Assembly (NCBI GenBank): GCA_037954665.1
Contig: JBBMOL010000092.1
Location: forward strand, 1,302,001-1,366,000
Direction: 5' to 3'
Origin: Laguncularia racemosa
Lineage: Eukaryota > Streptophyta > Magnoliopsida > Myrtales > Combretaceae
Length of the DNA stretch: 64,000 bases
Positions 31,950-43,549 of this stretch are shown here, piece after piece. The notes under the pieces are model-generated. The model saw only the letters and a program-made list of their open reading frames with translations, was not told the origin of the DNA and searched no databases. How positions within the stretch are numbered: position 1 is the first letter of the stretch; every line of letters begins with the position of its first letter. The position numbers and the translations under genes were made by a program.

Positions 31950-33491
31950 GTGAGTAGAACTCTGATATCTTTCTAAATAATCCCCTCTGTCACATGATTT
32001 TCTCTTCATGCAGATAGATATGAGACCTATGAGGCAATTGATTAGAACTACAGTTTTTGCAACACACTTCTTTTTGATAGAAAAGGATCCCATGATCCTG
32101 CAGGGGTAAAATACAGAAGAAGTGTATGAACTATCATAAGGCAGATTTCTGTCTACGCTGGCCTTGTCTGTTTTTTTATACAATAGAATAGGATTCATTG
32201 CAAATGCATCTCTGAAACTATAAGTTGTATGCTTGTGGAAAACCCAAACTCTCAAAATGTAATCTCATATTAATAACTACCCAAAGCACATACCCATGGA
32301 CATCATTAAAACCCAAAACCATTGGTAAAAGGACTACAAATAGTGATTGTTTTGTGGTTGTAACAACGTTTTAGCAGATATATGCATCTTTTCCAAGAGT
32401 TACGAAAGGTGAAAGTACACTTTGGTAGTTTAGAGGATCTATCCATATCAAACCAATAGTTTTGAAGATGTATTTGCATTTTGTCCATGCCATTAATATG
32501 AACTTGGTTATATTGTCAGGAAAATGAGAAAAAAAAAATGAGTTTGTGGAGAATACTCATAACTAAGAGAGAAGAATTATATCGCAGAGAATTAAAAGCC
32601 ACGAGCTCATACTTTACTATCATGGCCGCTTTATATGACTAGAGTCTCATTGGAAACAATAGTGAAACAGATTCCATCAAGTCCATGATGAATGTTGTTG
32701 GACCCGAGAATTTAGTGATCAAGCTAGATCAACAGACTAGAGCTAGAAAATCCGAGGAAATAGCAATCAGCACTGATATCCAAACAAAGGAAATAGAAAT
32801 GAGTAGATACTTGAGCTACAGCTCAGCCGGAGAGCAAATCTCCGAGATCAAGGCCGAACTGAATTTGTCTAGATGATTCTTAACCGTTTTTCCCTCCTAA
32901 ATTTGCACTATTTAAACCGCCCAACTTGCCACATCAGCCCACTCCTCTTGGCCATGTCAGTCCCCACACCTCTCACACTAACCAGAACACACAAATAGAA
33001 CACCACAGATCCTACACTACTAACATACTACATAGAAAACACACATACCACGCATACAGATAACACCACACACCCCACACAACAAACCACACACCACGCA
33101 CATCATACAAAGAGACACACCACCACACACCACACATAGAACATATAACACACCACCCACATCCCCTACACAATACCCACAACACACACCCAACACACCC
33201 ACAAGCTACCCCTCTGCACCTCTCCTCTGATACACATTCATCAGAGGAGCATCAGCACGTGAGATCACATCAAATGCAAAACAAGGAAAGTGTAGGAACC
33301 TCTTCAAATGGCAATGCTGACTGCCACATCTGCATAACGAGAATATCACTGTTATGACATCGGGACCAAGATGGGGAGATCTTGCTGATTGAAGTGCTAA
33401 AAAAAATAAAAGCTCATGCATTCCTACTATAATGACCCATTGTACTTGTAAAGAGAGTTTTCTAATGAATGACATTTATTACATAATGCAG
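31950..33491 (+). other. enlarged intron with CA-rich insertion, unassigned
   Basis: In relatives this intron is usually short, but here it is 1.5 kb. Bases 32000-32900 show no domain I recognise. One open frame of 63 codons at 32685-32876 is probably chance. Bases 32985-33200 are strongly CA/ACACC-rich low-complexity sequence. A clean acceptor (ATAATGCAG) ends the intron. An old insertion is likely, but I found no terminal repeats or target duplication. Confidence 0.5.
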
Positions 33492-33791
33492 GCAGGGAAA
33501 TTGTATGATGCTGGGAAAGCTTCTGAACTAATTGATCCATGTTTGGTTGGCACATGCACTATAACATAAGTGTTGCACTGCACCCACATTGTTCTCTTGT
33601 GCCTGCAGGAGCATCCTCAGGATAGGCCAAGCATGTCCTCTGTGGTTGTGATGCTAAGCAGTGAGAGTCTGTTGCCTGTGCCAAAACAACCTGGTTTACT
33701 TTCAGGAAAACCGTTTACTGAGAAGTCCTCCAGCAAGCTTGAATCATTTTCAGTCAATGATATAACAGTCTCTCTTCTCGCCGCTTGTTAA
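33492..33791 (+). pseudogene. S-RLK copy 3, last exon (kinase C-lobe and tail)
   Basis: This exon reads KLYDAGKASELIDPCLVGTC, then a TAA at 33567. It continues in frame with HIVLLCLQEHPQDRPSMSSV, VMLSSESLLPVPKQPG and the tail SSKLESFSVNDITVSLLAAC to the natural stop. The QEHPxDRPSMSSVVxML block with its conserved Arg is the C-terminal kinase subdomain XI. Only the TAA disrupts it. Confidence 0.9.
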
Positions 33792-34145
33792 TCTAGTTAG
33801 TTTTAGTTATCGTATTCAATTTTGTACTCAACCTAGTTTATTAGCACATATTTTATACTTTTTTTCTCTTAACACAGTGTCTAGTGATGCTTGTTTGAGG
33901 CTTTCTATTCCTTACATGTGTGTGGATGAGGTGATGTGAAGACCCTGAACTTGATGCAAATTAATACTTCAGTTCTAAACTAAAACAGTAAAGCTTAATG
34001 AATCAAGAAATCTGTTCCAACTAGTTGTTTTCTTATTACAGGGAGGGGAGAAATATTTCCCCCTCAAATTTCCTAGCATTATATACCGCTAATACCAGAA
34101 CAAGAGCCCTTTAGTCCGTTTTAAGGATATATCTCTTGAGTAGAG

Positions 34146-34290
34146 CATGCCTTGGGTGTAACTGGTTAAGTTGCACCTTGTTGACCTAACGGTCACGTGT
34201 CAACAATGTGAGGATAAGACTTATAATGCAACTGTCCTCTCCTATACCCCCATCCGACCAGGAAAGCACTTTACTGCATTGGATTATGCC
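34146..34290 (+). mobile_element. decayed tRNA-derived SINE, copy 3 flank
   Basis: This is the counterpart of 13030-13175. GGTGTAACTGGTTAAG resembles an A box, and ACGGTCACGTGTCAA the B-box region. AGGATAAGACT follows, but the CAGCCTC part is deleted. Its presence at the same distance behind both S-RLK copies means insertion before duplication. Confidence 0.4.
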
Positions 34291-34769
34291 CTTTATTTGT
34301 CCAGCAAAGTATGGATTGTTGGTTCCAGAGTTGTAAAACAGGAAATACAAGATAAAAGCATTATGCGTGTTAAGTTGGGTGCCAGTTTGGGTGGATTCAG
34401 GCCAACCCAAAAGAACATAGAAATATCAGATAAGAAAATGCAGGAATTCATTGTCTTTCATCGCTCCTTCCATGGTATTACCGAGGCATCAAGCAGCTTA
34501 CCTTCTTGTTGAATGATTGAGTTAAATTCTATTATTTGTCAGCATTTTTTGGTAACAATCAAAGCATGTATTTATTGAGTTAGATGAAAAGAAGCAGCAT
34601 TAATGAAGCCAAGAGTAAGCAAAATCTTGAATTATCTCAGGCCCTCATGGGATGCTCAAACTTCTAATATACTTTTTTCCAGTGAGAAACACATCTATAT
34701 CTTTTCAAACGAAGTTAACCGATCGGGGAAAAAAAATAATAATGCAGATGAATTACGATATTCAAGATT

Positions 34770-34931
34770 GTATTGGATCCCTTAAGCAGGGGAAATGTAG
34801 TACGCAAGATAGCTTAAATAGGTATATCCTTCATTATGTTTTGACACATAAGAAAACGGTAACCATAGTATTGGATCCCTTAAGCAGGGGAAATGTGGTA
34901 GGCAAGATAGGTTATATGCAGAAATAGGTGT
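34770..34931 (+). repeat. 98-bp tandem repeat, second unit split by gypsy
   Basis: GTATTGGATCCCTTAAGCAG starts at 34770 and again at 34868. The first unit ends TTTTGACACATAAGAAAACG. The corresponding end of the second unit lies beyond the gypsy insertion at about 37426-37468 (TTTTGACACTTAGGAAAACA). The target duplication GGTGT (34927-34931, 37421-37425) sits inside the second unit. Confidence 0.85.
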
Positions 34932-35728
34932 TGATACGAACCTCGTCAACGTGTGACGAAACTCAATACCAATACGTTCGGAATTTGCTACCTAAGATGC
35001 CAAACACACTCAAGTGGAAACCGCAACCCGTTGCCTATAAGTGAGACAAGAACCTTGGTATAATATGAAGACGCTACAATCGGGATGAACGCCACAGAAT
35101 AAAAATACGATAAGTTTTAGATTAGTTCTTTAAAGAACCAAGAGAGGAATTCTCTCAAAAGAGTTTTTTTCAAATTTCAATGTTGTATGTTCTATCTTCT
35201 AAATGGTCTAAACCCTAGGAGCTTTATATTAGGGTTTATAATTCGTAACAATAAAGCCCCAAAACGACATCACTTCAATAAGTTGCGTAAAAATAACAAA
35301 ACAATGACATGAAGGCTGGCTGCCTTGGAGCCGGCGTTGGAGAGATAAATGGCCATGTACTTCTAGACGTGTATCTTTCTATGGATTTTCTTGACACCAT
35401 ACACGGCCGTACCTTTTAGCCGTGTATATGACTGTGTATGATTCTGTGTAACCTTCAGACTCCTACACGGCCGTGCCTTGTAAAGACACGCCCTTTTCAA
35501 CCCGTATCTGTTATGACTTGTACAAGAGCAAGGGCATTCCCATGGTTGTTCCAATCCTTTCCAACTTTATGATTGCTCCAATCCTTTCCGGCTTCGTGGA
35601 CATCCTTTATCAACCCATTAAGTGCTTCCTTGAATCGTTTCGCTCGATTTCTTGTGATCGGCCCAGGTGACACTTCAAGAGGATCCACATTCTATCTTCT
35701 GGCTTGGCTCCCATCATGGATCTCATCA
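34932..35728 (-). repeat. 3' LTR of CRM-like gypsy
   Basis: This 797-bp LTR starts TGATACGAACC and ends GATCTCATCA. The complement of a purine tract (TTCCCCTCCTCTTG) flanks it at 35729-35742. It contains ACACGGCCGT-type palindromic stretches at about 35400-35490 and, on the minus strand, the end of the pol frame. Confidence 0.95.
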
Positions 35729-36534
35729 TTCCCCTCCTCTTGAAAAGGATTTGTCCTCAAATCATCGCCTGCATCAAAAGGACTCAAATCAGTAACATTA
35801 AACGTAGCACTTACTTGATACTCACTTGGTAAATCTATCTTGTATGCATTATCATTGATGCGCTCAAGAATTTGAAATGGTCCATCGCCTCTAGGAAGTA
35901 ATTTAGATCAACATTGTACAGGAAATCACTCTTTGTGCATGTGAACCCAAACCCAGTCTCCAAGTTCAAAAACAGCTTGTTGACGACTCTTGTTGGTTTG
36001 TTTCACATACTGCTCTGTTCTTCGCTCAATGTTTAGCCTTACCTTCTCATGGATCTGTTTAACAAATTCTGCTTTTTTCTTGCCATCTAGATTAACATAC
36101 TCAGAAACAGGCAAAGGTAATAAATCCAAAGGAGTTAGTGGATTAAAACCATACACAATTTCAAAAGGAGTAAATTTAGTAATAGAATGCATTGTACGAT
36201 TATAGGCAAATTCAACATGCGGCAAACAATCCGCCTAACTTTTAATGTTTTTTTTAATGACAGCCCTCAACAAAGTAGATAAAGTTCGATTTACTACCTC
36301 AGTTTGACCATCAATCTGTGGATGACAAATAGTAGAAAAAAATAACTTAGTTCCTAACTTAGCCCACAAGGTCTTCCAGAAGTAGCTCAAGAACTTAGCA
36401 TCTCTATCCGATACAATTGTTCTAGGCATACCATGCAATCTCACAACTTCCCTAAAGAATAAATTAGCAATATTGCAAACATCATTTGTTTTGTGACAAG
36501 GAATGAAATGTGCCATCTTAGAAAATCTATCCAC
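35497..36534 (-). pseudogene. CRM-like integrase with C-terminus inside the LTR
   Basis: The minus-strand frame reads MDRFSKMAHFIPCHKTNDV, TIVSDRDAKFLSYFWKTLW and CHPQIDGQTEVVNRTL (integrase catalytic core). After a stop comes HVEFAYNRTMHSITKFTPFE, then FELGDWVWVHMHKE. After two stops it has DNAYKIDLPSEY, FNVTDLSPFDAGDDLRTNPF and EIHDGSQARR. Without a frameshift it continues past the LTR border (35728) as DPLEVSPGPITRNRAKRFKE and ALNGLIKD, ending near 35497. The part after TDLSPF takes the place of a chromodomain. The N-terminal pol domains are deleted. Confidence 0.85.
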
Positions 36535-36598
36535 AATTACAAAAATAGAATCTCGACCATGTCTAAACCTGGGTAATCAATTTTCTTTGATACCAAAC

Positions 36599-37420
36599 TG
36601 ATACAAACCTCGCCAATGTGTGACGAAACCCAATACCAATACGTTCGGAATTTGCTACCCAAGATGCCAAATACACTCAAGTGGAAACCGCGACCCGTTG
36701 CCTATAAGTGAGACAAGAACCTTGGTAGAATATGAAGACGCCACAATCGGGATGAAAGACCGATTGATAAGTCGGGATGAACGCTACGGAATAAAAATCC
36801 AATAAGTTCTAGATTAGTTCTTTAAAGAACCAAGAGAGGAATTCTCTCAAAAGTGTTTTTTTCAAACTTCAATGTTGTTTGTTCTATCTTCTAAATGTTT
36901 TAAACCCTAGGAGCTTTATATTAAGGTTTACAATTCGTAACAATAAAGCCCCAAAACGACATCACTTCAATAAGTTGCGTAAAAATAACAAAACAATGAC
37001 ATGAAGGCTAGCGGCCTTGGAGCCGGCGTTGGAGATATACACGGTCGTGTACTTCTAAACGTGTATCTTTCTGTGGATTTTCTTGACACCATATACGGCC
37101 GTGCCTTTTAACCGTATATATGACCGTGTATGATTCTATGTAACCTTCAGACTCCTATACGGTCGTGCCTTGTAAAGACATGCCCTCTTTAACCCGTATC
37201 CATTATGACTTGTACAAGAGCAAGGGCATTCCCATGGTTGTTCCAATACTTTCCAACTTCATGATTGCTCCAATCCTTTCTGACTTCGTGGACATCCTTT
37301 ATCAACCTGTTAAGTGCTTCATTGAATCGTTTCGCTCGATTTCTTGTGATCGGCCCAGGTGGTACTTCAAGAGGATCCACATTCTATCTTCTGGCTTGGC
37401 TCCCATCATGGATCTCATCA
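36599..37420 (-). repeat. 5' LTR of CRM-like gypsy
   Basis: This 822-bp LTR starts TGATACAAACC and ends GATCTCATCA. Compared with 34932-35728 it has an extra 25-base stretch near 36755 (also present in the solo LTR) and substitutions. It holds the same coding tail (DPLEVPPGPITRNRAKRFNE at about 37380-37320). Confidence 0.95.
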
Positions 37421-37425
37421 GGTGT

Positions 37426-39097
37426 ATCTTTCATCGATGTTTTGACACTTAGGAAAACAGTAACCATACAAGGTCCCATTTTTTTCCTTATATGGTCTCT
37501 CAATATCTTATACATGAAAATTGAAAAAAAGAAAAAAAGGAATATGCATTTAATCAAAAGTAGGTGCATTCAGTTGTCTATCTTCTTCTTGCTTTCGAGT
37601 AAAGTTAGCAAGACTATTTTTTAGGGATCCATCGAGGAGCGAAGTTTAGTTTCAAAGCAATTTCACGTTTACTTCCTCATGTGTTTTTTTTTTTTTTTTG
37701 CTAGATTAGATTTTTGTCATTTTTAGGTTCAATAAGTTGTTAGATACATCTTCTTGATTTATTAAAAATGATAATAGATTACAAAAGTTTTTCCAAGATG
37801 GCCCATTCACATGAAATATCTCCAAGTAGCTATCCTCTATTTGCTGGATATAATCACATCTATTTGCCCGCGCATAGAATGATGAAACCAAATGCAAGCC
37901 ATATCTTCATATGGAATGTAGTACAAGGCCAAACCTTTAGGTCGAAGAAAAGGATCGAAGCATTAACATGCTGACAAAAGTTGTATTAGCCAAACATCAG
38001 TGGCACACTCTCCTTATTTTCGCAAACTTCTCTATGATTTGGTAACACATTTGGAACAAAATATTCGTGATGTGAAGCATTTTCCTTTTCATACATGTTT
38101 AAAGATCAATGGAACATATATTTTACATACAATTTGTCCTACCTATATTTTCCCCTAATCGATGGTAACGTGAATTCCTATACACCATCTTGTAAGTGTC
38201 ATTAGTTACTTCCATGAGCTATATAACAACGGTTTTAGTACCTGTTAAGTGCATAAAGCTAAAATCCTAGTGATGATTACTAGTTACGAATTGCAATAAC
38301 AAAATACATGTCTTGACTACTATGTGGCATGCTCTATTGGGAGAAAAAAAGAAAGATCTCATTAACATGCGTCCTTAAAATTGGAAGTAATATGTAATAG
38401 TTTTCCTTGATAGTAATTCCGGAGAATATGAGTCTGCTTAATGCAGTTTGCAATTAACTTGCCTAAAATGTCCAACCGTAGACCAAGTTGTTGAGCTAAT
38501 TATACTGGCATAAAATTTTCAGTTGCTGATGGTATTTGCTTAAATCCAAATTTGGTTGCTGAATATGAAATTGAAGAGAATGGTTCATTTTATAATGTTT
38601 TAAGGCATCCTATCAATAATTTTAGGTATATTTCCCCCTTTCATGACAAGTATTTGAGAAGTATATTAGCATTCTTCTCCTCTAAACCATGTTTATGTCA
38701 ATTGTTATATGAGTAATCCTAGTAAGATGGATTGTTTTCATGCTTGAATTGTTGTATGATCAGTTGATATAAATTTCTTAAGGGGTTAAAAAGCGAGTAT
38801 TTTGGATCAAAATAATCAGTATTTGAGCATCAATATGCAGGATAGATGAATAATAAGGAGTTGGTAGGGGTTACAAGATCAGCTAGGCTAGAAACAAATA
38901 ATTGATTATTAAGTACGAATACGAGGAATAGATGAATAATGAAGGAGCTCTAGAAGATATCACAATGCAAATAGATAGATAGATTGCTTATAAATGTACA
39001 TCTGAAAGAAAACTTGAGAAAAGAAAAGGATAATGCATGAATCTAGGACATAATCTAGTTTCTAAGTGTAAGACATGGACTTTCTGTTGGTGAATAT
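37426..39097 (+). other. S-RLK flank continuation, then unassigned spacer
   Basis: Bases 37426-37468 finish the split 98-bp repeat. Bases 37770-38095 match 13380-13730 behind copy 2 (GAAATATCTCCA, AACATGCTGACAAAAGTTGT and others). From about 38100 to 39097 I see nothing recognisable on either strand. The sequence is AT-rich with only short open frames. AATAT at 39093-39097 is the target duplication of copia C. Confidence 0.6.
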
Positions 39098-39349
39098 TGT
39101 TGGAATGTACTCACGTGCCTTAGCATTTTAGAAAGAGTCTTTAGGAATGTTGTGTTTGTTGCTTAATTTTAGGAATTCTATTTTATAAGTTGCACATGTT
39201 TAGGAATGGTTATGGTGTAGTGGTCCACGTTTAGAAATCATGTCAACATAATATATGTTTCCTTTTATATTCTGTTCTTCATGGTATGAAAGTAATGTTT
39301 TGCTTTCTCCATTTGTTATGCTCCTTGGACTAAATCACAATATACAACA
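39098..39349 (+). repeat. 5' LTR of copia C and primer site
   Basis: This 252-bp LTR runs from TGTTGGAATG to ATATACAACA. The primer site TGGTATTAAAGC at 39351-39362 is a changed form of the initiator-Met match. Confidence 0.9.
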
Positions 39350-39416
39350 TTGGTATTAAAGCTTTTTCATCTTGAGGGATCTATGAGATTGAGTCATAAA
39401 ACCATAAATCTTCAGA

Positions 39417-40332
39417 ATGGAGGCCGATGCACAATCATCCTTAGTCATGTCGCTCCATCAGTTTTCGATGGCCAAAATTATTGAGCGTGAGCCGTTAGGA
39501 TGATAGTTTATCTCAATGCATTGGATCTTTAGGAGGCTGTTGAAGAAAATTACAATATTCTACTATTGCCAGCAAACCCAATGGTGGCATAAATGAAGAA
39601 TCATAAGGAAAAAAAGACAAGGAAGTTAAAGGCCAAAGCATGTCTTTTCTCTATTGTTTCAAGTACTATATTCACCAGAATTATGAACTTGGAATTAGCC
39701 AAAGATATATGGGACTATCTCAAGAAGGAGTACCAAGGCCATGAAAGAACCAAGACCATGCAAGTGCATAACTTGATATGAGAGTTTAAGATGGTGAAGA
39801 TGAAGGAGATAGAAACGATTAAGGATTACTTTGATAAGCTATAGGGTACTGTCAATAGAGTAAGGTTGTTGGGTAAGGACTTTTTTGATAGAGAATTGTC
39901 CAAAAAAAATCTCATAACTTTACCTAAGAAATATGAGTCCAAAATTTCTTCTTTGGAGGAGTCTAAAGATTTGTCAAGCATATCCTTAGTAGAATTGATT
40001 AATGCATTGCAAGCTTAAGGACAGAGAAGGATGATAAGAAAAGAAGAAGCTGTGGAGGGTTCTTTCAAATATGAGAAAAGAAGGATTTGTTGAAGGTAAA
40101 GACAAGAAAATCAAAGAAAAAAAAAAAGGAGAGCAACACGTTTAGAAATGACAACAAAAATGAGGTAAGTTCACCTTACCCACATTGCAAGAAGTCAAAC
40201 CATGTGCCAAAAAGATGTTGGTGGAGGCTTGATATCAAATGCAGAAAGTGTGGCAATATGGGACACATGGAGAGGGTTTGCAAATCACAACAACCCGATG
40301 TAACAAAGATGTACACAAAACAAGAAGATTAA
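39417..40332 (+). pseudogene. copia C gag, decayed
   Basis: The frame starts at ATG 39417 (MEADAQSSLVMS). MKNHKEKKTRKLKAKACLFS and MNLELAKDIWDYLKKEYQGH (39593-39781) belong to the retrotran_gag/UBN2 domain. After stops and a frame change comes CPHCKKSNHVPKRCWWR-like sequence, then the zinc knuckle CRKCGNMGHMERVC at about 40230-40272. The first cysteine of the upstream motif reads Y. It is inactive. Confidence 0.85.
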
Positions 40333-43290
40333 GAACAACTCTTTATGGCAACATGTTTTTCCACCAACAACATAGCTCAAGTGATTCTTGGCTGATAGAT
40401 AGTGGTTGCACTAACCATATGACCAACGATCAAGCTCTTTTCATAGAGTTTGACAAGACTCCCATCTCCAAAGTAAAAATTGGAAACGGTGAGTTTATCT
40501 CAGTTAAGGGGAAAGGAATAGTGGTGATTGAAAGCTTGGTGGGCTTAAAGCATATTTTTGATGTCTTATATATGCCTAACATTGATCAAAACTTGCTTAA
40601 TGTTGGACAACTAGTTGAAAAAGGCTTCAAAGTTATTTTTGAAGATAAGTGATACTTGATCGAGGATGTAAGGGGTAAAGACATGTTTAAAGTGAAGATG
40701 AGAGCCAAGAGTTTTTCCTTAAATTTAATGGAGGATGAACAAGCAGCACTTGCAAGTCATGTAAACTATGAAACATTATGGCATAAAAGACTTAGATACT
40801 TCCATCATGCTGAACTTCTATATATGTAGAAAAATAACTTTGTGAAAGGTATAACATTATTGGAGGATAAGTGAGCAGATTATGTAGCTCGTGAATATGG
40901 AAAACAAGTTAGAAAATCATTTCCTCAATCAACATAGAGAGCATCACACAAGCTTCAACTCATGCATACTAACGTTGGAGGACCTCAGGCAACTCCATCC
41001 TTGAATGGTAATAAATACTATATTGTCTTTATAGATGATTATATTGGATTTATTTTCTTAAATCCAACTAGATTTTTTTTTTATTTATTTTCTTAAATCC
41101 AAAGCTGAGGTTGCTAATACATTTTGGAAGTTTAAAGCTTAGGTGGAAAATCAAAGCAATTGTAAACTTTGCATGATAAGATCAAACAATGGGAAAGAGT
41201 ACATAAATGAAATGTTTGACAAGTTTTATGAGGAGGCAGGTATAGAGCATCAACTCACTACACCTTACACTCCACAATAGAACGGTGTAAGTAAAAGGAA
41301 AAATTGAAGCACCATGGAGATGGTGAGGTGTATGCTTTATGGAAAAGAATTGCCAAAAAATCTTTGGGCAGAAGTCACAAGCACTGCCATGTTCTTACTA
41401 AATAGGTTACCCACTAGGGCAATAAGAGGGAGGACTCTGCTTGAGACTTGGTTCGGTTACAAACAAAACTTGCAAAATATGAAAATCTTTGGTTATCTTT
41501 GTTTTTCATACGTGCCACAGGTGAAATGAGACAAGCTAGACAAAAAGGCAGAATTAGGAATTTTTGTTGGATATAGTAGCACCTCCAAAGCTTACAAAAT
41601 TTTCCAACCAAAAACTAAGAAAATTATTGTAAGTTGAGATGTCACATTTATGGAAGATAAACAATGGAGCTAGGTGGAACCTTTACAAATCTAGTTGCTA
41701 GGGAATTCATAGCATTATGATGAAAATATAGATGATGCTCCACTTCGTGCACAAGGCTTCTATTTCATATCTATGAAAGATCAAACGTTCTGGTTATTGA
41801 ACTTGCAGAAATCATAGAGGTGGAAAAGGATGACAAATGGATCGAAGCCATGAGAGAGGAGATTCGTATGATTAAGAAGAATGGTGCTTGGGAATTAGTT
41901 GACAAACCTCAAAATATAAAGATCATTGGAGTAAAATGGGTTTACAAAGCTAAATGCCATGCTGATGGTTCTGTGAACAAATACAAAGCTAGATTAGTTG
42001 TGAAGGAATATAGTCAAGTTTTTGGGATAGACTTCTTAGAAACCTTCACTCTAGTTGCCTAATTGGATATTATCAAAATGTTGTTGGCCCTGGTTACACA
42101 AAAAGATTGGAAGCTATATTAACTAGACATAAAATCAACTTTCTTAAATGGCTACCTTCAAGAAGAAATCCATGTTGATTAACCAGAGGGATTTCTTGTC
42201 AAGAAATAGGAGGAGAAAGTTTACATATTGAAAAAGGGCTTTATATGGTCTTAAGTAAGCTCCTAGGGCCTGGTGTAGCAAAGTAGATGAGTATCTTCAA
42301 AGTCTTGGATTTGATAAAAATCTAAGTGAACCCACTTTATATATGAAGAAGTCGGATGCTAATTTAATTATAGTATCTGTTTATGTTGATGATTTGCTTG
42401 TTATAGGAAGTAATGAGAAGCTAGTAGATGAATTTAAAGCTAAGATGTTTAAAGCCTTTAAAATGACAGATCTTGGCTTGTTAACTTACTTTCTAGGCAT
42501 AAAGGTGAAGCACGAGCATGGTGAAGTCTTCATATGTCAAAAGAAGTTTGCAAAAGAAATTATGAAGAAATTTCATTTGGAAGAGTGCAAGGGCATCATC
42601 ACACCTATGGATCAAAAGGAGAAGTTGAATAAAGAAGATGGAATTGAAAAAGTCGATGAAGGACTGTATAGGAGTTTGATTGGTTGCTTGATGTATCTTA
42701 TAACCACAAGACTAGACATCATGTTTGCAATAGGCTTGCTATCAAGAATTACGGATTCACTGTACACTCTGTAGTTGCCAAACGTGTTTTAAGATATGTT
42801 AAGAGTACAACATATCATGGCATTAAGTATTCTTGTTGTTGTGATTTCCAGCTCCTAGGCTTTTCTTCATAGCGATTGGGTAGGTTCTACTAAGGACATG
42901 AGAAGCACAATTGGTTTTTGTTTCAATTTTGGCTTAATTGTTTTTTCATGGAGTAAAAAAAAAAGAAAAGAAGTTGTTGCTCAAAGCACAACCGAAGCAG
43001 CATTTATTGCAGCTAATGCTATGGTTAATCAAGCAATTTGGATCAGAAAATTACTTGCAGACTTGCACATGAACTAGATCGAGCCAATAGAAATTTTTGT
43101 AGACAATCTTGCTGCTATTGCAATTTCTAAGGATCTTGTTTTTCATGGGAAAACAAAGCATTTCAACATCAAGCTGTATCATTTGAGAGAAAAGCAGAAA
43201 GTGGGTGAGATCAAGCTAATTTATTGCAAAACTGAGGAGTAAATTGCAAATTTGTTGGCCAAAGCTCTTCTAAAAACAAGATTGGAGGAG
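40333..43290 (+). pseudogene. copia C pol (PR-IN-RT-RH), decayed
   Basis: Protease has SWLIDSGCTNHMTND (about 40386-40430), with the catalytic DSG intact. A GAG-pre-integrase region lies at about 40740-40960. The integrase core runs from about 40975 to 41530 (LLNRLPTRAIRGRTLLETWF) and contains a short T-rich duplication of TTATTTTCTTAAATCCAA near 41050-41100. Reverse transcriptase runs from about 41820 (WVYKAKCHADGSVNKYKARL) to the catalytic SVYVDDLLVIGSN at 42367-42405. RNase H runs from about 42640 to 43265, and a purine tract ATTGGAGGAGAT precedes the LTR. Multiple stops and frameshifts are present. Confidence 0.85.
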
Positions 43291-43292
43291 AT

Positions 43293-43544
43293 TGTTGGAA
43301 TGTATTCATGTTCCTTAGCATTTTAGAAATAGTCTTTAGGAGTATTGTGTTTGTTGCTTAATTTTAGGAACTCTATTTTACAGGTTGCACATGTTTAGGA
43401 GTGGTTATGGTGTATTGGTCTATGTTTAGAAATAATGTGAATGTGGCATATGTTTCCTTTTATATTTTGTTCTTTATGGTATGAAAGTAACATTTTTCTT
43501 TTTCCATCTGTTCTGCTCCTTCGACTAAATCACAATATACAACA
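43293..43544 (+). repeat. 3' LTR of copia C
   Basis: This 252-bp LTR begins TGTTGGAATG, ends ATATACAACA and is followed by AATAT. It has the same length as the 5' LTR. Confidence 0.9.
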
Positions 43545-43549
43545 AATAT

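Larger units (their letters stand above)
33792..34931 (+). other. downstream block of S-RLK copy 3
   Basis: Bases 33792-34515 match 12659-13370 behind copy 2. The open frame at 34171-34512 is in this duplicated flank and shows no known domain, and its counterpart in copy 2 is not open. Bases 34520-34931 lack a counterpart. They contain a 98-bp tandem repeat, listed separately. Confidence 0.6.
34932..37420 (-). mobile_element. CRM-like Ty3/gypsy element, internally deleted
   Basis: Two LTRs (34932-35728 and 36599-37420) flank only 870 bases of internal sequence. A perfect GGTGT duplication lies at 34927-34931 and 37421-37425. On the minus strand the primer site (TGGTATCAAAG, about 36586-36596) is followed almost at once by the integrase core, so leader, gag, protease, reverse transcriptase and RNase H are deleted. 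The C-terminal integrase and its continuation into the LTR resemble CRM-clade gypsy elements. Confidence 0.9.
39098..43544 (+). mobile_element. Ty1/copia element C, full-length but dead
   Basis: This 4.45-kb element has two 252-bp LTRs, a perfect AATAT duplication (39093-39097, 43545-43549), a degraded primer site and all copia domains in order. LTR divergence by eye is roughly 7%. It carries many stops and frameshifts. Confidence 0.95.

Noticed and set aside
32685..32876. 63-codon frame in the copy 3 intron, hydrophilic and helix-like
   Set aside because: No recognisable family, no supporting splice sites and no counterpart in other copies; I left it as chance.
33020..33202. Minus-strand 60-codon Cys/Val/Gly-rich frame
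   Set aside because: It is the translation of a CA/GT-rich low-complexity tract; the composition explains it.
34171..34512. 113-codon open frame downstream of S-RLK copy 3
   Set aside because: It lies in a duplicated non-coding flank. The homologous region behind copy 2 is not open in the same way, and it overlaps the SINE-like relic.
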